DNA of 64,000 bases. It comes from Chloroflexota bacterium. GTDB taxonomy: Bacteria > Chloroflexota > Anaerolineae > Aggregatilineales > Phototrophicaceae. The notes beneath the pieces are model-generated. The model was not told the DNA's origin. It ran no database searches and saw only the letters and a program-made list of their open reading frames with translations. Shown one piece after another: positions 38,901-52,596 of the stretch (position 1 is the first letter of the stretch; each line of letters opens with the position of its first letter). The translations under genes were made by a program, and so were the position numbers. The stretch spans positions 16,784-80,783 of the forward strand of contig JAPOWK010000102.1 of assembly GCA_026707665.1 (NCBI GenBank), written 5' to 3'.

Positions 38901-40733
38901 TTATCCTTCCTGCTCTTTCAAGCTGTCATAGATCCAGTCCGGCGTCATCGGCAAGCCATCGCCGAGCGCCAGCGATCTCACATGCGAAATATTCTCGGGA
39001 TGTTCCAGTCGGATCAACTGTGTCAATTGGCCGTCGAAATTGTTTTCAACGACGAAAATGCTTTTATGCGCATCAATGAAATCGGTGACCGCTGAAGCCA
39101 ATGGCAGCGCAAGCACACGCAGATAGTTGGTCTTGATGCCGTCATTTGCCAGCCAGTCGCGCGCTTCGCGGATCGCGTCCTCATTGGTGCCGAACGTGAT
39201 AATGCCGATGTCGGCGTCGCTGCTGTCGTCGACGATCGGCTGTGGCAGCATTTCACGCGCTGTGTCCATTTTCAGCCGCAGACGCGTCATGTTCTCCACC
39301 CAGTCATCGCTGCGTTCGCTATAGACAGCCATCTCATCATGGCCCGTTCCGCGCGTGAAATAGGCGGCGAAACGATGGTCGGTGCCAGGCAAGGTGCGAT
39401 AGGCGATGCCATCGCCATCGACATCCATATACCGTCCCCATTTGCCATGTTGATCGATGAATTCCTGAAGCGCCGCGGCGTCAAGAACTTTGCCGCGCGT
39501 GATTGGCTGGTCTGGATAGTCGAAGGGTTCTGAAAGCCAATTGTTCATGCCCAGATCCAGGTCGCTTATGACAAAGACCGGCGACTGCAACGATTCCGAG
39601 ATATCGAAGGACTTCCAGCCAAATTCAAACGCCTCCTTCAGATTGCCGGGCATAAGACAGATTTGACGGCTGTCCCCATGACCGAGGAAATGCGTGAACA
39701 TCAAGTCGCCCTGGCTGGTGCGCGTCGGCAGACCGGTGCTCGGTCCCATGCGGGTGATGTTCCAGAAAACGGCGGGAATCTCGGCGAAATAGGCAAGGCC
39801 GGCGAACTCCGCCATCAAGCTGATGCCGGGTCCGCTGGTGGAGGTCAGCGAGCGGCCGCCAGCCCAGCCGGCGCCAACCACAATGCCGGCTGCCGCCAGT
39901 TCATCTTCCGCTTGCACGATAGCGATAGTGTTTTCACCAGCTTCGTTTTGGCGCAGGCCGCGGAAGCCGATAAGGCCATCGACAAAGCTGGTTGAGGGCG
40001 TAATTGGATACCAGGCCACGACATTGACGCCGCCGAATACCGCGCCCAGCGCGCCAGCGTCGTTGCCCGTCATCATGATCTTGCCTTGCGTGCCGTCCAT
40101 GCGCTCAAAGCGATATGGATCGGTCTTGACGAGGTTGTCCGCTGTCCAGTCATAAGCCAGCTTGACCACATCGTGATTCATCAGCGCCGGCTTCTCTCTG
40201 CCTTTGAAATTGGCGAGCAGCACCTCATAAATGAGATCAAGAGGAATCTCGAAAAGCTGGGCAACCGCGCCAACATAAGTCATGTTTTCAACGAGCTTGC
40301 GGAATGCGGAAGGGATTTCGGTCTGCCGCATTAGTTTGGCGACCGGAATCTCGTAGTAGGAGATATCGTCGCGCTGCCTGATCACTTTGGCGATCTTATC
40401 CGTTGTGATGCAGACGCCGCCGGGCGGCAGATTGACAACATCTTCGGTCGCCGTGCTGTTGTTATAAGCGACTACAATCTCGGTCAGCGCCTTGCGCGCG
40501 GTGTAGCCATCTTTGCTGGCGCGGATGGTGTACCAAGTGGGCAAGCCCTTGATATTCGACGGGAACAGGTTCTTGCCATTGACCGGGATGCCCATCTGAA
40601 ACAGCGCCTTCACCAGTACATTGTTGGATGTCTGGCTGCCGGAGCCGTTCTTCGTCGCCACCGAAAAGGCGAAGTCATTAATGACCGGTTCTCGCGTGTC
40701 TAGCTTGGGTTGAGTTTGCGCATTGATTGCCAT
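38901..40733 (-). CDS. 2-oxoacid:acceptor oxidoreductase, fused gamma/alpha subunit
   Basis: N-terminal gamma-like domain, then 'GNDAGALGAVFGGVNVVAWYPITPSTSFVDGL' and 'TSTSGPGISLMAEFAGLAYFAEIPAVFWNITRMGPSTGLPTRTSQGDL'. Confidence 0.92.
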   Translation of the reverse strand: MAINAQTQPKLDTREPVINDFAFSVATKNGSGSQTSNNVLVKALFQMGIPVNGKNLFPSNIKGLPTWYTIRASKDGYTARKALTEIVVAYNNSTATEDVVNLPPGGVCITTDKIAKVIRQRDDISYYEIPVAKLMRQTEIPSAFRKLVENMTYVGAVAQLFEIPLDLIYEVLLANFKGREKPALMNHDVVKLAYDWTADNLVKTDPYRFERMDGTQGKIMMTGNDAGALGAVFGGVNVVAWYPITPSTSFVDGLIGFRGLRQNEAGENTIAIVQAEDELAAAGIVVGAGWAGGRSLTSTSGPGISLMAEFAGLAYFAEIPAVFWNITRMGPSTGLPTRTSQGDLMFTHFLGHGDSRQICLMPGNLKEAFEFGWKSFDISESLQSPVFVISDLDLGMNNWLSEPFDYPDQPITRGKVLDAAALQEFIDQHGKWGRYMDVDGDGIAYRTLPGTDHRFAAYFTRGTGHDEMAVYSERSDDWVENMTRLRLKMDTAREMLPQPIVDDSSDADIGIITFGTNEDAIREARDWLANDGIKTNYLRVLALPLASAVTDFIDAHKSIFVVENNFDGQLTQLIRLEHPENISHVRSLALGDGLPMTPDWIYDSLKEQEG

Positions 40734-40809
40734 GATTCATTACGCTCTGTTTCGCGTATTGCTCCTTTCACAGTAGGTGAATCTGATTGCCTCTCAAGTG
40801 ATCCCGCGC

Positions 40810-41502
40810 CTACCCCCGCTCCAATTCCCAGGAGGCATTGTCTGGCTCGTGTCTCAGCAGACGGGTATGCTCCACAAAGGCGCGCTGGGCTCCTTCAAAT
40901 TGACCGTCGCGGATTAGATCCAATATCCGCGAATGGTAATCCCATACCCTTCGCAAATAACGGTAATCCATGTAGCGATTGACGCCGATTTCTTCGTATA
41001 GATCCCAATAAGCCTCCAGGATGCCAAGTACAAAGGTGTTTTGCAGATTCCTGAAGACCGTCAGGTGAAATAAGCGGTGTTCCGGATTCGGTATGTGGAT
41101 CGGCGGCGAATCCAGCTTCTGATTGGCGCGCTCGATGCAGCCCTGCATCACCGCGAGATCTTCTTCCGTCAGCAGCGCGCAAGCTTCCTGCCAATAAGCC
41201 GATTCAACATGATTGCGCAGCGAAGCAAAGTCCTCAAAGCGCTCGCCGCAGGCCATCGCGTACATAGCGCTCAAACGTACTGCCGGCGTAAAGGCGTAGT
41301 CTTTGATCCGCGTGCCACGCTTGGAGCGCACTTCCACCCAGCCCATTTGTCGCGCCACCTCAAGCTGTTCACGCACCTTGTTGGCGCTCATGTCCAGGTG
41401 GGTATCGGCCGTCAATTCCTGGATCGACGGCAGGCGATCGCCGGGCTGAAAGCCTTGTCGGATGATGTAGTTGAGGAAGTCAGAACCGAGATTGATATCC
41501 AT
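40810..41502 (-). CDS. GntR family (FadR/FCD-type) transcriptional regulator
   Basis: N-terminal wHTH 'GFQPGDRLPSIQELTADTHLDMSANKVREQLEVARQMGWVEVRSKRGTRI' and C-terminal FCD helices. Confidence 0.85.
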   Translation of the reverse strand: MDINLGSDFLNYIIRQGFQPGDRLPSIQELTADTHLDMSANKVREQLEVARQMGWVEVRSKRGTRIKDYAFTPAVRLSAMYAMACGERFEDFASLRNHVESAYWQEACALLTEEDLAVMQGCIERANQKLDSPPIHIPNPEHRLFHLTVFRNLQNTFVLGILEAYWDLYEEIGVNRYMDYRYLRRVWDYHSRILDLIRDGQFEGAQRAFVEHTRLLRHEPDNASWELERG

Positions 41503-41639
41503 GATTCATCAGATGAATGCGTTAAATCAACTGATACTATCAATTCTATCATTAAAGAGATGGCTTGTCTAGCGTTTCGCTGGACGAGTTTTTGGATGGG
41601 GAAATCGCTATGGCGATCTATTGCGCAGCCGGAAACCAG

Positions 41640-42806
41640 CTATTGGCGGAGTCGTCTCATGCGCTCGGCCGCGCGTTCGAGGGTTTCGTCGCTCTTGCAG
41701 AAGGCGAAGCGCACATGATCCTCGGCATGATGCCGATGCTTTTCGCTGAAGAAGGCTGACGGCGGGATCGTCGCCACGCCAATCTCTTCGATCAGATGCT
41801 TGCAGAATTCCACGTCATTGCCGTCGAAAACTTGTGAAAAATCGCCCATGATGAAATAGGTGCCTTCGGGTTGCATCGCCGACATGCCGGCGGCGTCGAT
41901 CACCTGCATGACCAGATCGCGCTTGTGCGAATACAGCGCCTGATATTCCTCGTAATAGCTGCTGCCCAGCGTGAAGGCGTAGGCGGTCGCTACCTGCGTC
42001 GGGTGGTTGGTGGCAAAGGTGATGAATTGATGAGAGCGCCATACGCCAGTGATCAATTCTGGCGGACCGTAAACCCAGCCGATTTTCCAGCCGGTCATGC
42101 CGAAGGTTTTGCCAGCGCTGCCGATGGTGACTGTGCGCTCAAACATGCCGTCCAGCGACGCGACCGCGACATGTTGATGACCTTCGAAGAAAAGATGCTC
42201 GTAGACTTCATCGGAGATAACGATGACATCGTGCTGGATGCAGAGATCTGCGAAGAGCTGCAGTTCCTGCCGCGTATAGACGCGCCCCGATGGATTGTTC
42301 GGCGTATTGAGTATCACCGCCCGCGTATTGTCGTTGAAGGCGGCGCGCAGCTCTTCTTCGTCGAATGTCCAGTAGGGCGGGTGCATGGGCAGGTACACCG
42401 GTCGCCCGCCCGCCATTTGCACACCGGGCACATAACTGTCGTAATAGGGTTCGATGATGATGACTTCATCGCCGGGATCGACCATGCCCATGATGGCGCT
42501 GTAAACCCCCTGGGTGGCGCCGGCGGTGACGATGACGCCCGCTTCCGGATCGACATCGAGACCATAGAAGATGCCGGCATGCCTAGCGACGCCTTCGCGC
42601 AGGGCGGGCAAACCCGGGCTAGGCGCGTACTGATTGGCGCCGTCGCTGTTGAGCGCCTCGATTGCAGCGTCGATAATCTCTTGCGGTCCATCAAAATCGG
42701 GACGCCCCTGCCCGAGATTGACAGCGTTGTACTTTGCCGCCAGTTGATTGATCTCGGTGAAGATGGTTGTGCCAAAGGGCGCGACCCGCTTTGCATAAGT
42801 GGGCAT
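41640..42806 (-). CDS. Pyridoxal-phosphate aminotransferase class I/II
   Basis: 'NLGQGRPDFDGPQEIIDAA', 'NTPNNPSGRVYTRQEL', PLP lysine 'TIGSAGKTFGMTGWKIGW'. Confidence 0.93.
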   Translation of the reverse strand: MPTYAKRVAPFGTTIFTEINQLAAKYNAVNLGQGRPDFDGPQEIIDAAIEALNSDGANQYAPSPGLPALREGVARHAGIFYGLDVDPEAGVIVTAGATQGVYSAIMGMVDPGDEVIIIEPYYDSYVPGVQMAGGRPVYLPMHPPYWTFDEEELRAAFNDNTRAVILNTPNNPSGRVYTRQELQLFADLCIQHDVIVISDEVYEHLFFEGHQHVAVASLDGMFERTVTIGSAGKTFGMTGWKIGWVYGPPELITGVWRSHQFITFATNHPTQVATAYAFTLGSSYYEEYQALYSHKRDLVMQVIDAAGMSAMQPEGTYFIMGDFSQVFDGNDVEFCKHLIEEIGVATIPPSAFFSEKHRHHAEDHVRFAFCKSDETLERAAERMRRLRQ

Positions 42807-42865
42807 GAAGTCTGTCCTGAGCTAGGTTCCAAAGTCGTCGGACAACTATAACACAAGCGCAAGAA

Positions 42866-43753
42866 TCAGGCGCGGCTCAGGACTTCGGCTGTCAGTTCTT
42901 TGCCGCGCTGAAAATAGGGTATTCCATCGCGCGACTTGACGAAGCGGAATTGAAGCCGTCGTCCCCGTCTTAAGTCGTTTAGCCGCTCCCAATGTTGGCG
43001 ATACTTGACGCTTTCGCCGCCTCTTGTCTTCCAGCCTTTGGCGATCCAGCCGGCGAGCCACTGATTCATGCCCTTCGATAGGTATTCCTGCGCGGTAAAC
43101 AGGGTGGCGCCCTGCGATTCCGGCAGATTTTCAAGGCTCTTTATCGCGCCGATGAGCGTACCCTCGAGTTCGCTGGTTTTATCTAGGCGCCCACTTAGCT
43201 CTCGTTCCGAGTCGCCCTGGATGATGACAGCCGCCCATGAAGTCGACCTGTCTTTGGCGGCATGACGCGTCGAGAGAAATATACCGACAATACCTTCCTT
43301 TAATGCGACTTGCTCTTCCGCTGGACGAGCTCTTGGTCGCGCCCGCTTGTCCTTCTCCGCCACCGCCAGCCGATCGCAGCGCTCATTGAGCTCATCGCCG
43401 GAGTGGCCCGCTACGTATCTCCATTCAATAAAGTGGCTCTCGGCAGCAAGGAAGAATTCCTTCCATAATGACTTGTTCTTGGCGACTTTTTTCGACCCGC
43501 TCGCAATGTCAATTACATAGCGCGAGTCAGACACAATCGTTAGCCCGGTAGCGCGATTGAGCAGCTTCAGTCCTTTTATTACTGCGGTCAGCTCCATCCG
43601 ATTATTGGTGGTCTTCTCATCACCACCGCTGATGACAGTCTCTTTGATGACTTCGCCGTCTTCGCCTACAGCCTGTAAAATCGCTGCCCAGCCGCCTGGC
43701 TGATTGTCGGCGTGAATATCGCAGGCGCCGTCGGTGTAAATCACGATTTGCAT
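42866..43753 (-). CDS. Ribonuclease H protein with two RNase H-like domains
   Basis: First domain intact: 'IYTDGACDIHADNQPGGWAAIL', 'NNRMELTAVI', 'IVSDSRYVID', 'GHSGDELNERCDRLA'. Second: 'GMNQWLAGWIAKGWKTRGGESVKYRQHWERLNDL', RNase HI handle-like. Confidence 0.88.
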   Translation of the reverse strand: MQIVIYTDGACDIHADNQPGGWAAILQAVGEDGEVIKETVISGGDEKTTNNRMELTAVIKGLKLLNRATGLTIVSDSRYVIDIASGSKKVAKNKSLWKEFFLAAESHFIEWRYVAGHSGDELNERCDRLAVAEKDKRARPRARPAEEQVALKEGIVGIFLSTRHAAKDRSTSWAAVIIQGDSERELSGRLDKTSELEGTLIGAIKSLENLPESQGATLFTAQEYLSKGMNQWLAGWIAKGWKTRGGESVKYRQHWERLNDLRRGRRLQFRFVKSRDGIPYFQRGKELTAEVLSRA

Positions 43754-43913
43754 AGCTTCCGCCGTAAAGCCTTGGGTTGGGGCATTGTAGCACAAGGGCG
43801 CGACGATTATGTCGCAGTCTGCGTAAGAATAGGCATAGTGAATTGGGTTCTCGCCCGTCCCTTGCAAGGTCGCTGAGGATGGCGTTTGCACTAGGTAAAG
43901 AGGATCGCGCCAG

Positions 43914-44348
43914 ATGGCTGAAGAAACGAAGCTCGAAAAGAAGCGCTACGATTCGTTGATGAAGATTACGCGGACGATGGGCGGCGCGGCGCTTTCCGGC
44001 GCTGTGCCCACGCCCACGCTGGAATTGGCGAAACAATTGGGGATCTCCATAGCCGACGCCTGGATGTGCTTCGATATCTATAAGACTTATTTTGACAAGG
44101 ACCTGTCCAAACAAGACTTAGCCAGAATGCTGCAAACGACGGGCGTCATCGTTCTCGGTGGCGGACTCGCTGGCTACGTCGGTATTCGCCTGGCGCAGGC
44201 CCTGCTCAGCGAGATTCTGGAGCAGATTCCGATCGCCAATTCGATCATCACCGGCATCGCCTTTGGCAGCTCCACCTTTATCATCGGGCTGGCGTGGCTG
44301 GCGATCGTGGAACAGAGCTACTTCGCGCGCGACGCAGACGAGGCTTAG
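43914..44348 (+). CDS. Membrane protein, unknown function
   Basis: 144 aa with hydrophobic segments and Gly-rich 'GVIVLGGGLAGYVGIRLAQALL'. Confidence 0.6.
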   Translation: MAEETKLEKKRYDSLMKITRTMGGAALSGAVPTPTLELAKQLGISIADAWMCFDIYKTYFDKDLSKQDLARMLQTTGVIVLGGGLAGYVGIRLAQALLSEILEQIPIANSIITGIAFGSSTFIIGLAWLAIVEQSYFARDADEA

Positions 44349-45652
44349 GCCGGCTTCATCGCGATTTGCCTTAGTGTAAGCGTCCGTATCAGCGCCAATA
44401 AAGCCAGCGCCAATACGCCGCCGCCGGCGCTAACGAAGACGAAGCCGCCTAATCCAAAAAGCGCGCCCGAACTAAGCGTCCCCAAGCCGGCGCAAAAGGC
44501 GACCAGCATATCATTGAAGCCAGCAACGCGCGTCCTCTCAGCGCCGCTCAAGGCATCCGCCAGCATGGATGAGCCGGCCACATAGCCAAAGTTCCATCCC
44601 AACCCGAGCAGGAAAAGCCCCGCCACCAAATAGGGCATCTGCGTTGAAAGCGGCGATATGATGGTCGACGCGACCAGCACCAGCGCGGCGATGACCATCA
44701 TGGTGACGCGCCCGTAGCGATCAATCAGATAGCCGGTCAGCGGCGACAAGCCAAACATGCCCAGCACGTGCGCGGCGATGACCAGGGAGACCATGGCGTT
44801 GGAGTGATCGGCCAGGTGCATGTGCCAGGGTGTAATCGTCATCAATACGCTCATGACAGTCTGGCAGATCACCATGGAGAGAATCGCCAGTTGGACGTTA
44901 GGCAAGCGCAGCAATTCGCCCAGTCGGTGACCGACCTTCGGTCTGTCTGCTTCGATGAGAGGCTCTGAGTACTGCCGCGCCACGATTGCAGGCTCCGGAC
45001 GCAGCAGGAAAAATGTGATCAAAAAGGAAATGCCGGACAGGAAACAGGCCATCACCCAGGGTCCAGTCGTCAGATCTTGCGCCGAACTGGCGACCGGCTG
45101 CAAGATCTGCGCCAGCGTCGAATCAATGAGTGGTGGACCCGCCACGATATCCAAGTGCAGGTATTTCGCCAATTGGCTGCTCGGCTCAACGAGGCCGGGA
45201 CCAAAAATTGCGCCGATCGTGCCGGCAAAGACAATGCGCCCGATCATCTGCGCCCGCTTGTCAATGGGGAAAATCTCGCCCACGACGAAGCGGCTCATCT
45301 GCGTGCCAGCGCGCGCCATGCCCATGCCGACAGAACTGATTAACAGCAGGGGGAAGATGCCGTTGAGCACGGCGATGAGACCAAGGACCGCTCCGGCGAA
45401 GCCTAAAGCGTAGGCGGTGCATAGACCCATACGCCGGCCATAGCGCCCCATGATGATGCCCATGAAGTAAGCCATAATGGAATGCGCAAATGTCACCATC
45501 GTGGTCGGCAAGCCCGCCGCCGCGTCGGACCCGCCGAGGATGCCGGCCGCAATCGAATGCAGCGTGATGATGGAAATCTGCGCCGCCGAAAAAAGGCTCT
45601 GGGCGACGAACATGGTGACGAGAAGACGATGGCTGACGCGCAGAGAATACAA
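44345..45652 (-). CDS. MFS transporter
   Basis: About 12 hydrophobic segments; 'GIIMGRYGRRMGL' and 'GYLIDRYGRVTMM' loop motifs. Confidence 0.9.
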   Translation of the reverse strand: MYSLRVSHRLLVTMFVAQSLFSAAQISIITLHSIAAGILGGSDAAAGLPTTMVTFAHSIMAYFMGIIMGRYGRRMGLCTAYALGFAGAVLGLIAVLNGIFPLLLISSVGMGMARAGTQMSRFVVGEIFPIDKRAQMIGRIVFAGTIGAIFGPGLVEPSSQLAKYLHLDIVAGPPLIDSTLAQILQPVASSAQDLTTGPWVMACFLSGISFLITFFLLRPEPAIVARQYSEPLIEADRPKVGHRLGELLRLPNVQLAILSMVICQTVMSVLMTITPWHMHLADHSNAMVSLVIAAHVLGMFGLSPLTGYLIDRYGRVTMMVIAALVLVASTIISPLSTQMPYLVAGLFLLGLGWNFGYVAGSSMLADALSGAERTRVAGFNDMLVAFCAGLGTLSSGALFGLGGFVFVSAGGGVLALALLALIRTLTLRQIAMKPA

Positions 45653-45767
45653 CGGAGACGCTCCAAACTGTGGAAATGAAGTTGTTGAGAATCTAATCTG
45701 TCATTCTACCGTAAAGAACAGAGCGCGCCCGCTTGGACGCGCCCGGCGTGATGCGCTAGCAATTGGC

Positions 45768-48473
<2,706 letters not shown>

Positions 48474-48765
48474 GCACGGTTTCCTTTTTTCATCGACGAC
48501 GGTCTAAGAAGCTGCCGCCGCCGTCAATTCGTTAAAGCAATCTGTACGAGTTTTGTCTTTGAACACAACGGATTTTACCAAAGATTCATTGCTTGGGAAA
48601 CGGGCGGGCATGGGATATATGAGGCGACATTCGATTGCGAGTCATGCGACATCGCCTTTTCTCGCGCGGCAAGAATCTGCCGTCAACTTGTCATTTTACA
48701 AATCGAATGCCGTCAAGTAGACTTGCCGCATTTGCCGACATTGCGAGCCGACAGGTTGGGAGAGC

Positions 48766-49653
48766 ATGGCGAAGAAGAGCCGCACACGCGAAGCGCGTCA
48801 ACGTCGTCAGAAACAGCGGCGGCAGAACCAGCGCCTGCTTCTGCTCGTCTTGATTGTGGCGGTGGCGGTGATCGGCGCTGCCGTCCTGGTCGTCTCTAAT
48901 CAGCCAGTGGAAGCATTCATTCCCGATGACCTGTCCGCTCGTTACGCGGGCATCGAACGCAGCAATTCGCCCAAAGGCTACCCTCGATTGGGAGATGCAG
49001 ACGCGCCGGTAACGATGGAAGAATATGCCAGCTTCGCTTGTCCTGGCTGTGAGTCCTTTCACAGCGACAGTATTGATGCTGTGCTCGAGCGGGTTAGGCA
49101 AGGGCAAGTTCTCTTCACTTACGTGCCGCTCAATACCGGGTCGATTCCCAATGCGCCCGGTGCTTCGCGCGCCGCTCTTTGCGCCGGGGAGCAGGGCATG
49201 TTCTGGGAGATGCACGATGTGCTCTTCGACTGGCAGACGCGCTATGGCAATACCGCCTTCTCCCAGAATCGTCTGTTGACCGGCGTCGAGAAGCTCGGCT
49301 TGAGCAGCAGCGCCTTCACCAATTGCTTTAACTCGGCGGCAATCTCCGGGACGCTTGAAGCCGCCATCGGCGAAGAGGTCTCCACAACGCCTACACTGCG
49401 CGTGAATGGGGTCACTGTGGAGGCCAGCCAATCCGGCGCCATTCCGTCGGCGGCGACGATTCTCCAGGCGATTGACGATGCCACCCCGGCTGACTGGGGT
49501 CAGGCAAGCGCGCCCGCGCAAGCAGCCCAGGTTACCGCCAGCCCGCAAGCTGACGACACAGCGACTGAGGTTGCCCCTACGGCAACTGCAGACGTGACGG
49601 CTACTGTAGACGCGACGGCAACAATAGATGCGACGGCAGTCGCCAGCGGTTAG
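48766..49653 (+). CDS. Membrane-anchored DsbA-like thioredoxin-fold protein
   Basis: N-terminal basic segment plus TM, 'YASFACPGCESFHSDSI' CxxC, 'EQGMFWEMHDVLFDWQ'; Thr/Ala-rich low-complexity tail. Confidence 0.88.
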   Translation: MAKKSRTREARQRRQKQRRQNQRLLLLVLIVAVAVIGAAVLVVSNQPVEAFIPDDLSARYAGIERSNSPKGYPRLGDADAPVTMEEYASFACPGCESFHSDSIDAVLERVRQGQVLFTYVPLNTGSIPNAPGASRAALCAGEQGMFWEMHDVLFDWQTRYGNTAFSQNRLLTGVEKLGLSSSAFTNCFNSAAISGTLEAAIGEEVSTTPTLRVNGVTVEASQSGAIPSAATILQAIDDATPADWGQASAPAQAAQVTASPQADDTATEVAPTATADVTATVDATATIDATAVASG

Positions 49654-49668
49654 TCACAGCGCGCCATG

Positions 49669-50034
49669 CTATCCGTCCTCGCTCGCTAATTTTCTCGCCA
49701 GCATCGGACCCAGTCTTCGCCCGCCCAACAAGTGCATGTGCAGGTGAAAAACTTCTTGGCCGCCATGTTCGTTGCAATTGACAATCAGTCGATAGCCGTT
49801 TTCGGCGATGCCCTCGTCCCGCGCGATTTTTGCCGCCACGGTGAACAGCCTTCCCAATGTCGCTTCGTCCCCGTCGGCGACATCGTTTGCGGTGGGGATT
49901 TCCTTTTTTGGAATGATCAAAATGTGAACGGGCGCTTGCGGGGCGATATCGCGGAAGGCTAGCGCGAGCTCGTCTTCATAAACAATATCGGCCGGAATTT
50001 CTTTGGCGATGATCTTCGAGAAAATCGTACTCAT
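49669..50034 (-). CDS. HIT family protein
   Basis: '[44 protein letters not shown]' and HIT motif 'HLHMHLLGG'. Confidence 0.94.
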   Translation of the reverse strand: MSTIFSKIIAKEIPADIVYEDELALAFRDIAPQAPVHILIIPKKEIPTANDVADGDEATLGRLFTVAAKIARDEGIAENGYRLIVNCNEHGGQEVFHLHMHLLGGRRLGPMLARKLASEDG

Positions 50035-50066
50035 GTCGCACCTCCTGTTGATTTGCGGCCGTGGTC

Positions 50067-50816
50067 TCACATCACCATACCACCGTCGACTACCAGTGTC
50101 TGTCCGGTGATGTAGGCGGCGTCTTCCGATGCGAGGAAGGCTACCGCTTTGGCGATATCTTCCGGCGCGCCCATCCGCCCCAGCGGAATCGCTTCGATCG
50201 CTCTTTCCTTGATGTCGTCGGTCAGGTCCGCCGTCATATCCGTCTCGACGAAGCCGGGCGCTACCGCATTGACACGAATGCCGCGCACGGCGACTTCCTT
50301 CGCCAGTGATTTGGTCAATCCTATTATGCCCGCTTTGCTGGCGGCATAGTTCGTCTGGCCGCCATTGCCGGCGATGCCCACGACGCTGGTGATGTTGATA
50401 ATGCTGCCCTTTCGTTTGCGCATCATCGTGCGCGCGGCCGTCTTGCAGCAGAGCCAGCAGCTGCGCAGATTCGTTTCTATCACGGTATCAAAGTCCGCCG
50501 GTTTCATCATCATAATGACGTTGTCGCGCGTCATGCCCGCGTTATTGACTAGAATATCGACGGTGCCAAATTCGGATAGTATCGCCTTGAACATCTCAGC
50601 GACTTGGTCCGCGTCGCTGACGTCTGTCTGCATGCTCTTGGCTGTGCCGCCGGTGGAATTGATCTGTGTGACAAGGTCTTCGGCGGCGGCGACGCTGCTT
50701 TTGTAATTCACGATCACGTTCGCGCCGCGGGCAGCCAACTCCAGGCATATCGCTCGCCCGATGCCACGTCCCCCGCCGGTGACCAACGCTATCTGGTCGT
50801 CAAGTTGAGTTGTCAT
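50067..50816 (-). CDS. fabG: 3-oxoacyl-ACP reductase
   Basis: '[25 protein letters not shown]', '[38 protein letters not shown]'. Confidence 0.94.
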   Translation of the reverse strand: MTTQLDDQIALVTGGGRGIGRAICLELAARGANVIVNYKSSVAAAEDLVTQINSTGGTAKSMQTDVSDADQVAEMFKAILSEFGTVDILVNNAGMTRDNVIMMMKPADFDTVIETNLRSCWLCCKTAARTMMRKRKGSIINITSVVGIAGNGGQTNYAASKAGIIGLTKSLAKEVAVRGIRVNAVAPGFVETDMTADLTDDIKERAIEAIPLGRMGAPEDIAKAVAFLASEDAAYITGQTLVVDGGMVM

Positions 50817-50877
50817 ACGTCTCTCCGAATCGTTGCCTCGCAAGCGAAGCCAATATAAGGGCTTCGCCTGATTTTCG

Positions 50878-52482
50878 CTACCGTTCTCCGCCGACCCAGC
50901 CGATAAGTTCCACCTGGCCGCGCAGACTACGGGTCAAGCTGGTGGCGCCGAATCCGTTGTAACTGGCGATATAGATGTCGTTTCGCCCGTCCACCGAGGG
51001 ATTCACACCGGTGAATGCGATGTATTGACCATCGGGTGAGAATTTTGGATTGCACATCGTCGGCGGCGGGTTCCCACTGGCCACATTGCCAAAGCCGCTG
51101 TTCTTCACGCGGATGCCAAAGGGGCATTGCCCGGCGGTGCCGCCAATCGCGATTCTCGTACCATCGGCCGACCAGCTGGCGGTCATGCCAAAGCGCGGGA
51201 AGTCCAGCTCGCTGTCGCGCCCGAGCAGGCGCCCCGCCGCGTCAAGCAAGACAATCTCGTTTCGATTGTCAGCCAACTGGACGACAACGCGATGCCCAGC
51301 GGGCGACCATGAATCGGAGAGGTAGCTCGCGCTAGGAGAGCCGCCAGCGATGCGCAGCTCGCGCGCTTCGCCCGTTTCAATGTCCGCGCGCCAGATGCGC
51401 CGCTGCGGATTCGCCAGCTCGAAGGGACCGCCGCTGGCGAATGCCAGGCGCGTATCGTCGATCCACTTCGGCGGCTCGGAAACAACCACATCCGACAGCT
51501 GCCAGGTTCGACCGCCTGCGATCTCGTAAATATATACGTGACCACCGGTCGGTGGCGGCCTGGTCAAGGCATCGCAGAAGTCTGGCTCGCCCGGTATCCA
51601 GCTGGGGCAATCGGCGCGATCCGAGACGAAGGCGATATGCCTTCCGTCAGGCGACCAGCGCGGCCACAGATCATAGGATCCCATGGCGCTAATACTGATT
51701 GGCGCAGAGCCGTCCTTGGCCGCCAGGAAGATGTCTATGTCGTATCCGGTCGCCACCGCAATCGCCAGTTGGCGCCCATCCGGCGACCAGTCGGGCGCCA
51801 TGTAGTGGCCTCGCTGCACCAGCGGATTCAAGCCCGGCAACAATCTTGCGCTGAAGCCGGTTTCCAGGTCCAATACATAGAGACCGCTTGTGCGCGGATC
51901 ATCGTCCGCTTTGACGTAAGCCAGCGCGTTGCCGCGAGGCGCTACGAATACTTCCAAGCTCTTGGTTGAGAATAATTCCAAAACGGGAATGTACCGCTGA
52001 GATCCCGTTGGCGACACGAAGTACACAGTTTGCACACCGGTAAATGGCTGGGCCGTTGCGATATTGGCGATGGTCTGACGATTGTTGGAACTCGAGAAGG
52101 CGATCATAGCGCTGTCGATCCCATCCGCGATCGCCGCTGGGACGTCCACCACGTCCCAATTGTCAAAGACGAAGCCGAGGGCAGGCAGCGGCGTGATCGT
52201 CGGTGTGGCGGTTGGCGTGGGCGTCGCGGACGGCGTTTTCGTCAGGGTAGGTGTCGGGCTCAATGTCGGGCTACGAGTCGCGCTTGGGACGGGCGTAGGC
52301 CTAGGCGTCGCCGTATCTTGCGGGGTCGAGCTCGGTGATTCGGTCGGCGTTGCAGTAGACGTCGGCGTGCTGGTTGCCGTTGGGCTGGGAGTCGCGGTGG
52401 GCTGGCTGAGCGCGCTGCAACCGACGAGGAAAATCGCGATTACCAAAGGGAGAGCGCGTCGCCTATTGCTTCTGCAAAACAT
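50878..52482 (-). CDS. Lipoprotein with Thr/Pro-rich linker and TolB/WD40-like beta-propeller
   Basis: Lipobox 'FLVGC', linker ([19 protein letters not shown]...), repeats such as '[15 protein letters not shown]', '[16 protein letters not shown]', '[15 protein letters not shown]'. Confidence 0.88.
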   Translation of the reverse strand: MFCRSNRRRALPLVIAIFLVGCSALSQPTATPSPTATSTPTSTATPTESPSSTPQDTATPRPTPVPSATRSPTLSPTPTLTKTPSATPTPTATPTITPLPALGFVFDNWDVVDVPAAIADGIDSAMIAFSSSNNRQTIANIATAQPFTGVQTVYFVSPTGSQRYIPVLELFSTKSLEVFVAPRGNALAYVKADDDPRTSGLYVLDLETGFSARLLPGLNPLVQRGHYMAPDWSPDGRQLAIAVATGYDIDIFLAAKDGSAPISISAMGSYDLWPRWSPDGRHIAFVSDRADCPSWIPGEPDFCDALTRPPPTGGHVYIYEIAGGRTWQLSDVVVSEPPKWIDDTRLAFASGGPFELANPQRRIWRADIETGEARELRIAGGSPSASYLSDSWSPAGHRVVVQLADNRNEIVLLDAAGRLLGRDSELDFPRFGMTASWSADGTRIAIGGTAGQCPFGIRVKNSGFGNVASGNPPPTMCNPKFSPDGQYIAFTGVNPSVDGRNDIYIASYNGFGATSLTRSLRGQVELIGWVGGER

Positions 52483-52596
52483 GGTCCCACGTGATGCTGT
52501 CTCTGTTCATCAGCGGATGCCCGACTACAAGTCCTGAAATTGCATACGGTTCGGGTTGGCGCCATGGATGCGCATCAATGAACATTGCCAGCGGTT

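Noticed and set aside
52082-52537. Val/Gly repeat ORF ([13 protein letters not shown]...) on the plus strand
   Set aside because: Reverse complement of the Thr/Pro-rich linker of the lipoprotein; low-complexity artefact.
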